Notes: generated by a model from the sequence alone, not told the origin. 64,000 bases of DNA from Halostagnicola larsenii XH-48 (GCF_000517625.1 NZ_CP007055.1:2725327-2789326); one strand, 5' to 3'. Shown: positions 15,109-24,369, counted from the first letter of the stretch. Numbers and translations are program-made.

Positions 15109-16536
15109 TCAGTTTCGATCGTACGCACCTGCACGCTCGAGCTCCCCGCGTTCGCTGAGAACGGCCGGCGTTCGACAGATGCCGGGCGCGCCGGTCACCT
15201 GGGGCACCGTACAGTTGTTGCAGCTTTCACACAGCACGCGAGCGTCGGGTGACTCGGGCTCGAGCAGTCGCGCACCCAGTTTCGGTTCGGCGTAGAACGG
15301 CCGGGCCATGCCGACCATGTCGCACGCTGGCGGCTCGGACCGGCTCGCCACGTCTCGCTCGTTCGAGTCCGTCCGGCCGCTCGAGTTCGCGCGCTGACTC
15401 GAGTCCTCGCTTTGACTCGCGGCTGTCTGCCCGGTCGTCCCGCCGAGCAGTCGGTCCATCGTGTCCCGCTCTCGGATGCCGCCCTCCGCGAGGACCGGAA
15501 TCGAAACTTGCTCGCGAACCCGTCGACAGAACGCTTCGTTCCAGGCCGGTTCGAAGTCGTATTGCAGGGACTGTACCCAGTTCGCCGCGGCCACCAGCCG
15601 GCGGCGAGCGGGGCCGCCGAACGCCGCGTCGTATCCTTCGTGCATCGCCTCGTTCTCCCACGCGCGGTCGGGGTAAGCCCCGCGGACGATACTCATGTCC
15701 CAGACGACTGACGCGGTGACGGGAACCACGGCGTCGTAGCCGATTCGCTCGAGGCGGCGACAGATCTCGACCCCGTCCTCGATCGAGAGCCGCCGACGGA
15801 CGATCGGCCACGGCGGTGCGGCGGTCTCCGCCGGAACTTTCGTCACCAGCGGAACGTCGCCCGCTCGCTCGCGGATTTCGTCGTGGACGAGCGCGAGAAA
15901 CTCGAGGCGAGCCTCGGGACTGCCGCCGAACTCGTCCTCGCGGCGGTTGTAAAACGGCGAGAGGAACTGCTGGACGATACCCATATTCGCTCCCGCCAGA
16001 TGGATCCCGTCGTATCCCGCCTCGACGCAGCGAGCAGCGCTTCGTCCGAAGTCCGCGGCCAGTTCGTACACTTCCTCGGTCCGCAGCACGTGCGGATCGA
16101 ACGAGAGCAACCCCAATCGATCCAGCGCCCGAAGCTGCCGCGGTGGCCTCGAGACCGCGAGCTGCTCGAGATCCGGGTTCTTCGCGCGGTAGTCGGCGTG
16201 CCACGACTCCATGCTCCGGAGGCCGCCGTGCTCGAGTTGGACGAAAATCCGGCTCCCGTGCTCGTGAATCCGGTCGGTGAGCCGCGATAACTGCGAGACG
16301 AACTCGGGGTCGTGAACTCGCGTCATCCCCGGCGCGGCACAGCCGCCCTCGCTGCGAACGACGGTCGCACCCTGATAGATCAGTCCGACCCCCGACGCCG
16401 CAGCGGGCTCGAGGTCCTCGATGAGCACGTCGACCGCGTCCGGACCGTTTCCCGCACACTCGAGCAGCGGGGCGCGGTAGAGCCGGTTCAGAACCGTCAC
16501 ATCGCCGATGTCGATCGGGTCCTCGAGCGTGGCCAT
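15109..16536 (-). CDS. NADH:flavin oxidoreductase, Old Yellow Enzyme/dienoyl-CoA reductase-like
   Basis: 475 aa TIM-barrel flavoprotein. Visible: NRLYRAPLLECAGNG near the N-terminus, QLEHGGL, the catalytic HLAGANMGIVQQFLSPFYNRRED, DEFGGSPEARLEFLALV (FMN region), and the PVLAEGGI and DMVGMARPFYAEP phosphate-binding loops. The C-terminus ends in CESCNNC...GIC, resembling the 4Fe-4S site of 2,4-dienoyl-CoA reductase, but the long FAD/NAD domain of that enzyme is missing. Between the last two barrel strands there is a polar insertion of about 35 residues (QTAASQSEDSSQRANSSGRT and following). Substrate unknown. The Zn alcohol dehydrogenase lies upstream in the same direction. Confidence 0.87.
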   Translation of the reverse strand: MATLEDPIDIGDVTVLNRLYRAPLLECAGNGPDAVDVLIEDLEPAAASGVGLIYQGATVVRSEGGCAAPGMTRVHDPEFVSQLSRLTDRIHEHGSRIFVQLEHGGLRSMESWHADYRAKNPDLEQLAVSRPPRQLRALDRLGLLSFDPHVLRTEEVYELAADFGRSAARCVEAGYDGIHLAGANMGIVQQFLSPFYNRREDEFGGSPEARLEFLALVHDEIRERAGDVPLVTKVPAETAAPPWPIVRRRLSIEDGVEICRRLERIGYDAVVPVTASVVWDMSIVRGAYPDRAWENEAMHEGYDAAFGGPARRRLVAAANWVQSLQYDFEPAWNEAFCRRVREQVSIPVLAEGGIRERDTMDRLLGGTTGQTAASQSEDSSQRANSSGRTDSNERDVASRSEPPACDMVGMARPFYAEPKLGARLLEPESPDARVLCESCNNCTVPQVTGAPGICRTPAVLSERGELERAGAYDRN

Positions 16537-16612
16537 ACGTGTACCCAGTTTCGACCGGCGTCGTCAAGAACGTGGTGTCGGTTCGCCCCGCGAGCGAGAG
16601 GGTGGCGTACGT

Positions 16613-17656
16613 TTACGGTGGCAGGATCACCGCTCGTCCCTCGATTTCGCCGTGTTCGAGCGCTTCGGCGACGTCGTTGATCTCCCCGAGGTCGTAGCGG
16701 CTGGTGTGGAGTTCGACGAGGTCGCGGTCGACCAGCGCGACGAGTTCCTGCAGTTCGGCGTAGCGCCCGACCAGCGTCCCCTTCAGCGAGAGTTCCCCGT
16801 CGACCAGCGCCTGGCAGGGCTCGTGAATGTGGCCGCCGTAGCCGATGACGTGCTGGTCGGCCCCCGCGGCAGCGATTTCCGTTCCATAGCCGGCCGTCTC
16901 GTCCGAGCCGACGAAATCGAGGATTTGCTGAACGCCGCCGCCGTCGGTGAGGTCGTCGACGACCTGGGCGAGGTCCTCCTCGCTCGAGTTCACGGTGTGG
17001 GTCGCACCGAGGCGTTCGGCCAGCTCGAGGGCCTCGTCTTTGATGTCGACGGCGACGACGTCGGCGGCGCTCATCGCCTCGAGACACTGCAGGCCGATGT
17101 GACCGAGGCCGCCGATCCCGACGACGACGGCTGTGTCGCCGGGGTTCAGTTCCCGGACCGCCTTCTTCGCGGCGTGGTAGGCCGTGATTCCGGCGTCGGC
17201 GTGGGGTGCGATTTCGGTCGGATCGACGCTGTCCGGCAGCGGGATCACTGCGCGTTCGTTGGTCTGGAGGTACTCGGCGAACCCGCCGTCGGTCGTGAGC
17301 CCGTTGAACGCGCTGTTCTCGCAGTACATGTCCTCGCCGAGGCGGCAGGGCCGACAGATGCCACACGTCTGAACGGGGTGGCAGATGACCGGGTCGCCCT
17401 CCTCGACCAGCGTCACCTCCTCGCCGACCTCGGCGACGACTCCCGCGTTTTCGTGGCCGAGCGTCATCGGTAGCTCCTGGGGAACGTACTCGGTCCACAT
17501 CCCCTCGATGACGTGATTGTCGGTTTGACACCAGCCCGCACCGGCGACTTCGACGAGGACGTGGTCGGAGCGCTCGAGTTCGGGTCGGTCGATTTCTTCG
17601 ACGGTGAGCGCCTCGCTCATTTCCTCGGTATACTCGTGGAGGCGTGCTGCTTGCAT
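16613..17656 (-). CDS. Zinc-dependent alcohol dehydrogenase (MDR family)
   Basis: 347 aa NAD(P)-dependent medium-chain dehydrogenase oxidising an alcohol to an aldehyde or ketone. Catalytic zinc ligands: the Cys in GAGWCQTDNHVIEG and the His-Glu in LGHENAGVV. The structural zinc site is intact: CGICRPCRLGEDMYC. The Rossmann motif is GIGGLGHIGLQ, with an Asp (VVAVDIKDEAL) that favours NAD+. The catalytic centre and C-terminus are complete. Start at MQAARLHEYTEEM (17656). It is divergent from the amidohydrolase/DUF59 pair, 151 bp away, a layout recalling the accessory genes of actinobacterial propane monooxygenase clusters. Substrate specificity is inferred only. Confidence 0.93.
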   Translation of the reverse strand: MQAARLHEYTEEMSEALTVEEIDRPELERSDHVLVEVAGAGWCQTDNHVIEGMWTEYVPQELPMTLGHENAGVVAEVGEEVTLVEEGDPVICHPVQTCGICRPCRLGEDMYCENSAFNGLTTDGGFAEYLQTNERAVIPLPDSVDPTEIAPHADAGITAYHAAKKAVRELNPGDTAVVVGIGGLGHIGLQCLEAMSAADVVAVDIKDEALELAERLGATHTVNSSEEDLAQVVDDLTDGGGVQQILDFVGSDETAGYGTEIAAAGADQHVIGYGGHIHEPCQALVDGELSLKGTLVGRYAELQELVALVDRDLVELHTSRYDLGEINDVAEALEHGEIEGRAVILPP

Positions 17657-17807
17657 GGTACTATGTGGGTCTTCAACACACTCCGTCAAAACCCTTCGTT
17701 CGTTCCCTGCGAAACGACGTTCTGCCGTCTATGAACGTTCATATAACGGGATAAACGCTCAGTGCTGAAAAAGAGTGATGGCAATTGATAACGAATAACA
17801 ACCCACA

Positions 17808-18869
17808 ATGTATCACCACGACGGCGAGGACATCTTCGTCATCGACTCGCACGTCCATCTGTGGGACGCGAGCGAGCAGAACATCATCCACGAGGGCGGC
17901 GAGCAGTTCATCCAGTGTTTCTACGACTACCACACGTCGTTCACGCCGGAGGAACTGCAGTGGGATATCGACGAGTATCGCCAGTACGGGAGCGAACGGA
18001 TGCTCGAGGATCTGTTCGCCAATGCGGCCGCGGACATGGCCATCTTTCAACCGACCTACTTGACCGACTTTTACGACGAGGGCTTTAACACGACCGAACA
18101 GAACGCCGAACTCGCGACGGCGTACCCGGAGCGATTCGTCCTCAACGGCTCGTTCGACCCGCGCGACGGCGACGAGGGCCTCGAGTACCTCGAGCAACTC
18201 CACGAAACGTACGATCTGCAGGGCGTCAAACTCTACACCGCGGAGTGGCGCGGCGACTCGAAAGGGTGGCGACTCGACAGCGAGGAGGCGTTTCGCTTCC
18301 TCGAGAAGTGTGCGGAACTCGGCATCGAGAACGTCCATCCCCACAAGGGGCCGACGATCCGGCCGCTCAACCGCGACGCGTTCGACGTCAAGGACGTCGA
18401 CGACGCGGCGTCGTCGTTCCCCGACCTCAACTTCGTCGTCGAACACGTCGGTCTCCCGCGGCTGGACGATTTCTGCTGGATCGCAGGCCAGGAGCCGAAC
18501 GTCTACGGCGGACTCGCGGTCGCCGCTCCGTTCGCCCAGAACCGACCCGGTAAGTTCTCCGAGATCATGTCCGAACTGCTCTGGTGGCTCGGCGAGGACC
18601 AGGTCCTCTTCGGCTCGGATTACGCTATCTGGAACCCCGACTGGCTCGTCGAGGAGGTGATCGAAGCCGAACTCACGCCCGAGCACCGCGCCGAGTACGG
18701 CGTCGAGTGGGACCTCGAGACGAAACGGAAGGTGATGGGCGAGAACGCGGCCGAGCTGTACGACATCGATATCGAGGCCAAAAAACGAGCCTTCAGGGAC
18801 GACGAGATCACCGAGACGTTCGAACTGGCAGACCACTACGCGAGCAGCGAATCCGCAGCGGCAGACTGA
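17808..18869 (+). CDS. Amidohydrolase-superfamily protein (amidohydrolase 2 type)
   Basis: 353 aa TIM-barrel metal hydrolase. Metal ligands: DSHVHLWD at residues 13-20, the conserved Lys in LQGVKLYTAEW, His in NVHPHKG and FVVEHVG, and the terminal Asp in LFGSDYAIWNPDW. Relatives include decarboxylases and lactonases, and also proteins of unknown chemistry that sit next to soluble di-iron monooxygenases. The last bases overlap the start of the DUF59 gene (TGATG), so the two are translated together. Divergent from the alcohol dehydrogenase, with which it probably shares a regulatory region. Substrate unknown. Confidence 0.88.
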   Translation: MYHHDGEDIFVIDSHVHLWDASEQNIIHEGGEQFIQCFYDYHTSFTPEELQWDIDEYRQYGSERMLEDLFANAAADMAIFQPTYLTDFYDEGFNTTEQNAELATAYPERFVLNGSFDPRDGDEGLEYLEQLHETYDLQGVKLYTAEWRGDSKGWRLDSEEAFRFLEKCAELGIENVHPHKGPTIRPLNRDAFDVKDVDDAASSFPDLNFVVEHVGLPRLDDFCWIAGQEPNVYGGLAVAAPFAQNRPGKFSEIMSELLWWLGEDQVLFGSDYAIWNPDWLVEEVIEAELTPEHRAEYGVEWDLETKRKVMGENAAELYDIDIEAKKRAFRDDEITETFELADHYASSESAAAD

Positions 18870-19651
18870 TGGCGTCGAACCCGAGCACTCCGCACGACGC
18901 CTCGGGCGGCCCGATCCGGGCCGCCGTCCGCGATTGCCTCCGACAGGTTACCGATCCCGAACTCGACCGCTCGATCGTCGAACTCGAGTACGTCGACGAG
19001 ATCGATATCGACGGATCGAGAGTGATGGTGCGGTTTACCCTCCCGACGGCGTGGTGTTCGCCGGCGTTCGCCTGGATGATGGCGACCGACGCCCGCGACG
19101 CCGTCGAAGCGCTCTCGAGCGTCGAGACCGCGGAAATCGTCCTGCAGGAACACCTTCACGAGACCGAGATCAATCGGGGCGTCAACGAGCGCCGTTCCTT
19201 CGAGGCCGCGTTCCCCGACGCCGACGGCGGAATCGAGGACGTTCGTGCCCAACTCGACGAGAAGGCGCGGGTCGCCCGTCAGTACGATGCTATCGAAGCG
19301 CTGCTGGGGGTCGGCCTCGAACCGGCCCGGATCGTCACGCTGCGGCGTCGCGACGTAGAGCGCGACGAATCGACCGGTATCGCCGCGATTGAGCTTTCCA
19401 ACCGCGGATTCACCGCTACCGCACCGCTCGAACCGATCGATCGCTATCTCGAGAAAGCAGCGGAGACGGGGATCGGGACGCACCCGGACGATATCCTCTT
19501 TCGGACGCCGGAGGGAACGCCGATCGATCCCGACGAGTTCGAACTGGTCCATCGACGCGGTCGACTCGCTCAGGTCAACATGTCCGGGCAGGGTGGCATC
19601 TGCGATGCGCTGTCCGAATCCAGACGCGCTCGACTCGAGAGCGACGACTGA
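18869..19651 (+). CDS. DUF59/MIP18-like Fe-S assembly protein with an uncharacterised C-terminal domain
   Basis: 260 aa. Residues about 15-110 are a DUF59 (MIP18/PaaD-like) domain: VRDCLRQVTDPELDRSIVEL, then the strand FTLPTAWCSPAF with a conserved Cys at 63. Proteins of this fold help mature Fe-S or di-iron enzymes. The remaining 150 residues begin with a charged helix (LDEKARVARQYDAIEALLGV) and end in RRGRLAQVNMSGQGGICDAL. I believe the same extension occurs in DUF59 proteins of actinobacterial propane monooxygenase clusters, but this is from memory. Starts on the amidohydrolase stop codon. A maturation factor whose client enzyme is not in this window. Confidence 0.75.
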   Translation: MASNPSTPHDASGGPIRAAVRDCLRQVTDPELDRSIVELEYVDEIDIDGSRVMVRFTLPTAWCSPAFAWMMATDARDAVEALSSVETAEIVLQEHLHETEINRGVNERRSFEAAFPDADGGIEDVRAQLDEKARVARQYDAIEALLGVGLEPARIVTLRRRDVERDESTGIAAIELSNRGFTATAPLEPIDRYLEKAAETGIGTHPDDILFRTPEGTPIDPDEFELVHRRGRLAQVNMSGQGGICDALSESRRARLESDD

Positions 19652-19705
19652 GCGACTGCGTCGACGAGGCTCACGAGTGTTCCGAGAACGGCGCGGGCTC
19701 GCCGG

Positions 19706-20263
19706 CTACTTTTCGACCTCGAGCAGCGCGACCCGCTCGCAGACCAGGTCCTCGAGACTCGCGTCGGTCGCCGCGCGCTCGGCGTCGGTAATATCGAAGT
19801 ACGCATGGAGCGTGTCCTCGTCCGGTGTCTCGAGTGTCTCGTCTGGCGTCTCACGTCCCCCCTCCGCGGCCGTCGCGAGCGTCGGCTCGGGCTCGAACTG
19901 CTCGGCGTCTGCGAATGCCTCGCTGGCGCGGACTTCTGCACTCGGCTCGCCGTCCGGGCCGGCATTGAACAGCACCGCGACGCGGTTTTCGCCCTCGCTC
20001 ACGCCCATCTCGAGCGCGCGATCGATCTGTCTGCGGCCGGCGGCGTACAGCAGGATTTCGACGGCCCGATCGCGAGCGACGTTCTCGCCGCGCTCGAGCG
20101 CGCGGTCGGCCAGTTCGACCGACCGCTCGAGGTGACGCCGGCCCGCGAGATAATTCGCGTCGAACGCCTGAATCGTCACCTCGTGGCGCTCGCTCAGTTC
20201 GCCCAGTCGGGCGACCAGGGAGTCGAGATCAGCGACCGTAAGCTGTCCTTCGAGTACCTCCAT
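19706..20263 (-). CDS. cgi121: KEOPS complex subunit Cgi121
   Basis: 185 aa, the tRNA-recruiting accessory subunit of KEOPS, which with Kae1/Bud32 transfers threonylcarbamoyl to A37 of ANN-decoding tRNAs (t6A). Visible family features: an N-terminal strand-helix (VTIQAFDANYLAGRRHLERS), a central ARDRAVEILLYAAGRRQIDRALEMG helix (residues about 64-88), and VAVLFNAG. A Glu-rich linker separates the C-terminal DEDTLHAYFDITDAERAATD. The start codon overlaps the Hel308 stop (TGATG). The t6A enzyme Sua5 is also in this window, near 45 kb. Confidence 0.9.
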   Translation of the reverse strand: MEVLEGQLTVADLDSLVARLGELSERHEVTIQAFDANYLAGRRHLERSVELADRALERGENVARDRAVEILLYAAGRRQIDRALEMGVSEGENRVAVLFNAGPDGEPSAEVRASEAFADAEQFEPEPTLATAAEGGRETPDETLETPDEDTLHAYFDITDAERAATDASLEDLVCERVALLEVEK

Positions 20264-22680
20264 CAGAAATCACCCAGACTGGCCTGGTCGTCGTCTGGCT
20301 CGTCCGCTCCGTCGTTCTCCCCGCCCGTCGTTCGACCGCCCCCGCCGCTCGTCGTCACCTCGACGCCCTCGAGATCGGTCCGGGGCTCGACGCCGTCCAT
20401 CGACGGATCCTCGCGACCGGCGTTCTCGAGGATGTTCTCGGCCGTCTTCTCGCCTTTGAGGACGGCGAGGACGACCCCCTTGTCGGCGGTCCGGAGGTCG
20501 GCGGGGCCTTCGATGCCGACGTCGTAGAGCTGTCTCGCGCGCTTGCGGCCGACGCCCCGAACCGAGACGAGCTCGAGCAGTTCCTCGCTGACGCCGTGTT
20601 CGACGCGAGCGCGGGCCTCTCGGACCGCGACGGTCCACTCGCTCCCGATTTCGTTCGCGAGCGATTCGGCCGCGCCGAGCAGCCACTCCGCCGTGTCGAC
20701 CTTTCCCCGGAGGTCGCCCGGGCCAATCTTGTACTCGTCGGTGAGCCTGTCCTCGTCCTGTTCGTCGGCCCAGTCCTCGAGCAGTTTGCCCGTCTTCAGT
20801 GAGGCGAGCCAGTCCTCGAACCGGGCGTCTTCGTACTCGCTCGGCGCGTCGCCGAGCAGTTCGGTCTCGCGCTTGTAGAAGAGTTCGCCGAACGTCTCGT
20901 CCTCGCCGGAACGGAGGTAGAGTTCGTACATGTCGGGCGTCCGCGAGATCAGTTGATATAGCCCGAGCGCCGTCGGGCGGTCCTCGGCCGACTCGAGGCC
21001 GTGGACGATTTCGGCGGCGGTCATCGGATCGAGGTAGAGCCGCGAAACGGTGTGTCCCAGACTCGTCGCGGTCAGTTCGACCGCGGCGCTGTCCGTCGCT
21101 GGGCTTCCATCACTCCCGTCGTCTGATTCCTCCGTGAGTTCCGCCGCGGAGACGAACGCGTCGGTCGCGGCTTCCGCGGACTGATCGGTTTCTCCGGGTC
21201 CTGCCGCCGACGTTCCACCCTCGCGCTCGATGAAGTCGTTCGACTCGAGATATTCAAGCACGTCGTCGGTGACGGATTCGAGACGGCTTCCCTCCGTCGA
21301 TTGGCTTGCATAGAGGGTCGCCTGCATGAACTCGAGGAGGCCCTCTCTGGTCCGCGCGAAGCCGGAGGCAATAGTCGCGAGAACGTGCGTGCGGAGCGCG
21401 GGTTCGGCGGCGAGTTTGGAGCGAACGGGTTCGGGATCGCCCCAGACGTACCGCTCGAACAGCTCTTCTCGTTCGTCGTGGCTGTTTGCCAGCAGGACGG
21501 CTTCGCCGTAGGGGTCGAGCCCCGGCCGGCCGGCCCGGCCCATCATCTGGTGGACCTCGAGGACGTCGAGCGGCGACATGCCGCCCGCGGTGGGGTCGAA
21601 CCGCCGCCAGTCGCGGACGATGACGCGGCGGGCGGGGGTGTTGACCCCCGCCGCGAGCGTCGGCGTCGCGGAGATCATCTTGAGCAGGCGGTCCCGAAAG
21701 GCGTCCTCGACGATCGTTCGGTGTTCGCTCGCGAGCCCCGCGTGGTGAAAGGCGGCCCCGCGCTCGACGCACTCGGCGAGGTCTTTGCTCGTCTCGGTGT
21801 CGCTGACATCCCGAATGTCCGCCGCGAGTTCCGAAAGTTCCGCTCGCTCCTCGTCGGTCAATTCGCGACTCGAGACCTGCGAGAGTCGCCGCGCGGCGGC
21901 TTCGGCGTTGCGGCGCGAACTGACGAACACGAGCGAGGAACCGCCTTCCTGGAGGATGTCGCGGACGAGCGCGGCCTCCTGTTTCTCCGACCCCTCGACG
22001 GGGACCTCCCTCGTGGAGCCGTCGTGAAACTCCAGTGCGTTGCCGTAGTGGACCCCCATCTGGAGGTCGATCGGTCGCCAGTCGGTGTCGACGAGGTCGG
22101 CCTCGAGCCAGTCTGCGATCTCGTCGGCGTTGCCGACCGTCGCAGAGAGCGCAACCGTCTGGAGGCCGGGATTGAGCTCTCTGAGTTTGGCGAGGGTCAC
22201 CTCGAGCGTCGGCCCCCGATTCCGGTCGTCGATCAGGTGGACTTCGTCGCTGACGACGCAGGTGAGATCCGAGAGCCAGTCCGCGCCGTTTCGCACGAGC
22301 GAGTCGACCTTCTCGCTGGTCGCGACGATCAGGTCCTTCGTGGCGAGCCACTCGTCGGTCGACTCGTAGTTGCCCGTCGTGACGCCGGTCGTCACGCCGA
22401 ACGCCTCGTAGGCGTCGAACTCGGCCTTTTTCTCGCTGGCCAGGGCGCGAAGCGGGACGATATAGAGTGCTTTCCCCCCGCGCTGGACGGCCGAAAGCAT
22501 CGAGAGGGCGGCGATCATCGTCTTCCCGCTGGCGGTCGGCACCGCGGCGACGAGGCTCTCTCCCTCGAGAATCCCCGCTTCGACGGCTTCAGCTTGGGGA
22601 GGATACAGATCCTCGATACCCTCGTCTCGAAAGTGCTCGAGCGCCCCGGGCGGGAGCCCCGACAGCTCCTCGACGTTCAT
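20263..22680 (-). CDS. hel308: ATP-dependent DNA helicase Hel308
   Basis: 805 aa superfamily 2 helicase that unwinds lagging-strand forks in a 3'-5' direction and acts in fork restart. Motifs: Q-motif region [12 protein letters not shown], Walker [10 protein letters not shown] (about 47-55), DEVH box [14 protein letters not shown] (VALSATVGN), and motif [17 protein letters not shown]. The ratchet domain and a C-terminal helix-hairpin-helix ([20 protein letters not shown]) follow. A disordered acidic insertion of about 45 residues (after [18 protein letters not shown]) sits in the middle, as often in halophiles. A short acidic tail ends with [10 protein letters not shown], similar to a PCNA-interacting peptide. 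Operon with cgi121. Confidence 0.95.
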   Translation of the reverse strand: MNVEELSGLPPGALEHFRDEGIEDLYPPQAEAVEAGILEGESLVAAVPTASGKTMIAALSMLSAVQRGGKALYIVPLRALASEKKAEFDAYEAFGVTTGVTTGNYESTDEWLATKDLIVATSEKVDSLVRNGADWLSDLTCVVSDEVHLIDDRNRGPTLEVTLAKLRELNPGLQTVALSATVGNADEIADWLEADLVDTDWRPIDLQMGVHYGNALEFHDGSTREVPVEGSEKQEAALVRDILQEGGSSLVFVSSRRNAEAAARRLSQVSSRELTDEERAELSELAADIRDVSDTETSKDLAECVERGAAFHHAGLASEHRTIVEDAFRDRLLKMISATPTLAAGVNTPARRVIVRDWRRFDPTAGGMSPLDVLEVHQMMGRAGRPGLDPYGEAVLLANSHDEREELFERYVWGDPEPVRSKLAAEPALRTHVLATIASGFARTREGLLEFMQATLYASQSTEGSRLESVTDDVLEYLESNDFIEREGGTSAAGPGETDQSAEAATDAFVSAAELTEESDDGSDGSPATDSAAVELTATSLGHTVSRLYLDPMTAAEIVHGLESAEDRPTALGLYQLISRTPDMYELYLRSGEDETFGELFYKRETELLGDAPSEYEDARFEDWLASLKTGKLLEDWADEQDEDRLTDEYKIGPGDLRGKVDTAEWLLGAAESLANEIGSEWTVAVREARARVEHGVSEELLELVSVRGVGRKRARQLYDVGIEGPADLRTADKGVVLAVLKGEKTAENILENAGREDPSMDGVEPRTDLEGVEVTTSGGGGRTTGGENDGADEPDDDQASLGDF

Positions 22681-22737
22681 TACTCGCTCTTGTGCCGTCC
22701 CGCGGTTTAAACTATCGTCTCCGCACGGGTCGAACGC

Positions 22738-23820
22738 TCACTCGCGGATCTCCTCGAGAGCGTCGGTCACGCCGTCGGCGACGACCGACCAGTCGATCTC
22801 CCTGACGCCGGTCGGCTGCTCGATCTGGATCGTCTGGCCGGCCGGAGCGAGATCGTTGATAACGTTCTCCGGGTTCGCCCCCGTGTACTCCGTTGCGTCA
22901 CGTTCGACGGCGGTCACCGTCTGCTCGGGCAGCAGATCGGCGATCGCGTCGACGACGATGGCTTTGTCCGAATTGTCCGCGGTGCCGCCGACCAGAATCT
23001 CACCGTTCGAGTAGCCGTGAAAGGCGACGCCCCACTCGAACTCCCGCTCGAGCAGCGAGTCGAGTTCGGGGAACGACCGCCGATGGATCTCCGTGGAGTA
23101 GCTATGCCACCGGTCGAACCCGCCGCCACCCTCGTTGAAGCCCGAACAGATCCACCCCGTTCCACCGATCTCCTCGACGACTCGCTCCGCCTGAAAGTCG
23201 GTTCCGTACTCGATGTAGCCGCCGTGGGGTGCGATTACGACGACTTCGTCGCTGGCACTTCCGTCGCCGTCTCCACCTTCGACGACGTATTCGACGTATT
23301 CGTTGTTCAGTTCCCCACCTTGGCGCGTGTCGTAGCTCGAATGGACCGCCTGCGACCCGACCGTCACCGCCGTCGACTCGCTCGCCTCGATTCGGTCGAG
23401 ACCGCTCGGGGTCAGCCACAGCGTGTCGGATTCGTGTTCCGACGCGACGGTGTAGACCGCGTTTTCGAACTCGCCGGTTCCGTCGCCGATCCGGACCTGC
23501 TGGCCGATCGCGACGCTGTCGGTTTTGGTCAACGAACACGGGACCGAACAGTATCGGCTGGGATCCGAACGCGCGCTCCAGCTTTCGTTTGCCGCCTCGA
23601 GCGTGAGCTCCCAGTGATCGGCGTCTTCACACCCCTCTTCGTACACGTCCGTATCGGTTCCGCTCGGCGGTTCTTCCGCTTGCGAGCGAGCGATCTGGGT
23701 GTGTATCCCCGCTCCCAGTATGCCGGCACCGACGATTCCGGCACCCCCTGCGATGATCCGTCGTCGTGAAAGCCTCGATTCTGTATGCTGTTCTTCTAAA
23801 TATCCTTCCTTCTCTGGCAT
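22738..23820 (-). CDS. Secreted poly-gamma-glutamate hydrolase family protein
   Basis: 360 aa. The N-terminus has a twin-arginine signal (SRRRIIAGGAGIVGAGILGA), so the protein is exported folded. The C-terminal catalytic domain carries the zinc motif of phage and Bacillus poly-gamma-glutamate hydrolases: VVIAPHGGYIEYGTDFQAER, with His and Glu ligands, and a later HGYSNGEILVGG with the third His. Between signal and catalytic domain there are about 120 residues with two CxxxC pairs (YCSVPC and others). Predicted to cut gamma-linked glutamate polymer outside the cell, possibly its own capsule. TTAAAA at 23848-23853 on the minus strand, about 30 bp before the ATG, suggests a leaderless mRNA. Confidence 0.82.
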   Translation of the reverse strand: MPEKEGYLEEQHTESRLSRRRIIAGGAGIVGAGILGAGIHTQIARSQAEEPPSGTDTDVYEEGCEDADHWELTLEAANESWSARSDPSRYCSVPCSLTKTDSVAIGQQVRIGDGTGEFENAVYTVASEHESDTLWLTPSGLDRIEASESTAVTVGSQAVHSSYDTRQGGELNNEYVEYVVEGGDGDGSASDEVVVIAPHGGYIEYGTDFQAERVVEEIGGTGWICSGFNEGGGGFDRWHSYSTEIHRRSFPELDSLLEREFEWGVAFHGYSNGEILVGGTADNSDKAIVVDAIADLLPEQTVTAVERDATEYTGANPENVINDLAPAGQTIQIEQPTGVREIDWSVVADGVTDALEEIRE

Positions 23821-23946
23821 TATAATACTAATCCTCTATTGCATTCATTTTAATCTGATGGGCAGGTGTATCACGGTTGTCATCTCGTCGTCCGGCCACG
23901 AATTCGGTCCGGAAGCGGTATGTCGACGACTCTCGAACCCTCGAGC

Positions 23947-24192
23947 ATGAAAGTCAAATTCGACGAGGACACGTGTATCGGAATGTACCAGTGTGTCGCC
24001 GAATGGGACGCGTTCTCGAAAGACAAATCCGCGGGGAAAGCGGTCCTCGAGGGAAGCGAGGAAGAAGCAGATGGCATTTTCGTCCGCGAAGTCCCCGACG
24101 GCGCGGAACTCGACGCGAAGTTCGCGGCCCGAACCTGTCCCGTTGATGCGATTACGATCTACGACGACGACGGCGAGCAGTTGATTCCCTGA
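23947..24192 (+). CDS. Ferredoxin, 3Fe-4S-like (two-Cys N-terminal motif)
   Basis: 81 aa small acidic ferredoxin. Cysteines at 10 and 16 (CIGMYQC) and 64 (RTCPVD) give Cx5C...CP. The second Cys of the usual Cx2Cx2C is replaced by Met, which points to a 3Fe-4S cluster, as in ferredoxins serving cytochrome P450s. Start at MKVKFDEDTC (23947), the form common in haloarchaea. An ATG at 23920 would add MSTTLEPSS. It stands between the hydrolase and mdh as its own unit. Its redox partner is not identifiable here. Confidence 0.85.
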   Translation: MKVKFDEDTCIGMYQCVAEWDAFSKDKSAGKAVLEGSEEEADGIFVREVPDGAELDAKFAARTCPVDAITIYDDDGEQLIP

Positions 24193-24339
24193 TAGACGGA
24201 CCCTTCGTGGTCTCTCTGTTTGACGCGCTGAATACGAGATTCGCAGCTATTTGCGCCAGCGAAGCGTCCTTCCTCGAGAACTATGGTACTCGAAGGCGAG
24301 CGCGAGCTATCCGGATGAAAACTAACGCGATCGAACTGA

Positions 24340-24359
24340 CGAAAAAACCCCTCCGACGG
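24340..24359 (-). terminator. Intrinsic-like terminator of mdh
   Basis: On the minus strand, CCCC, loop GTCGGA, GGGG is followed directly by six T residues, starting about 10 bp beyond the mdh stop. The T-run is the important signal for archaeal RNA polymerase. Confidence 0.7.
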
Positions 24360-24369
24360 GGCGAGACGT

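Noticed and set aside
21301..22710. 469-aa open frame on the plus strand opposite hel308
   Set aside because: Antisense to clear Hel308 motifs; its sequence has no family character.
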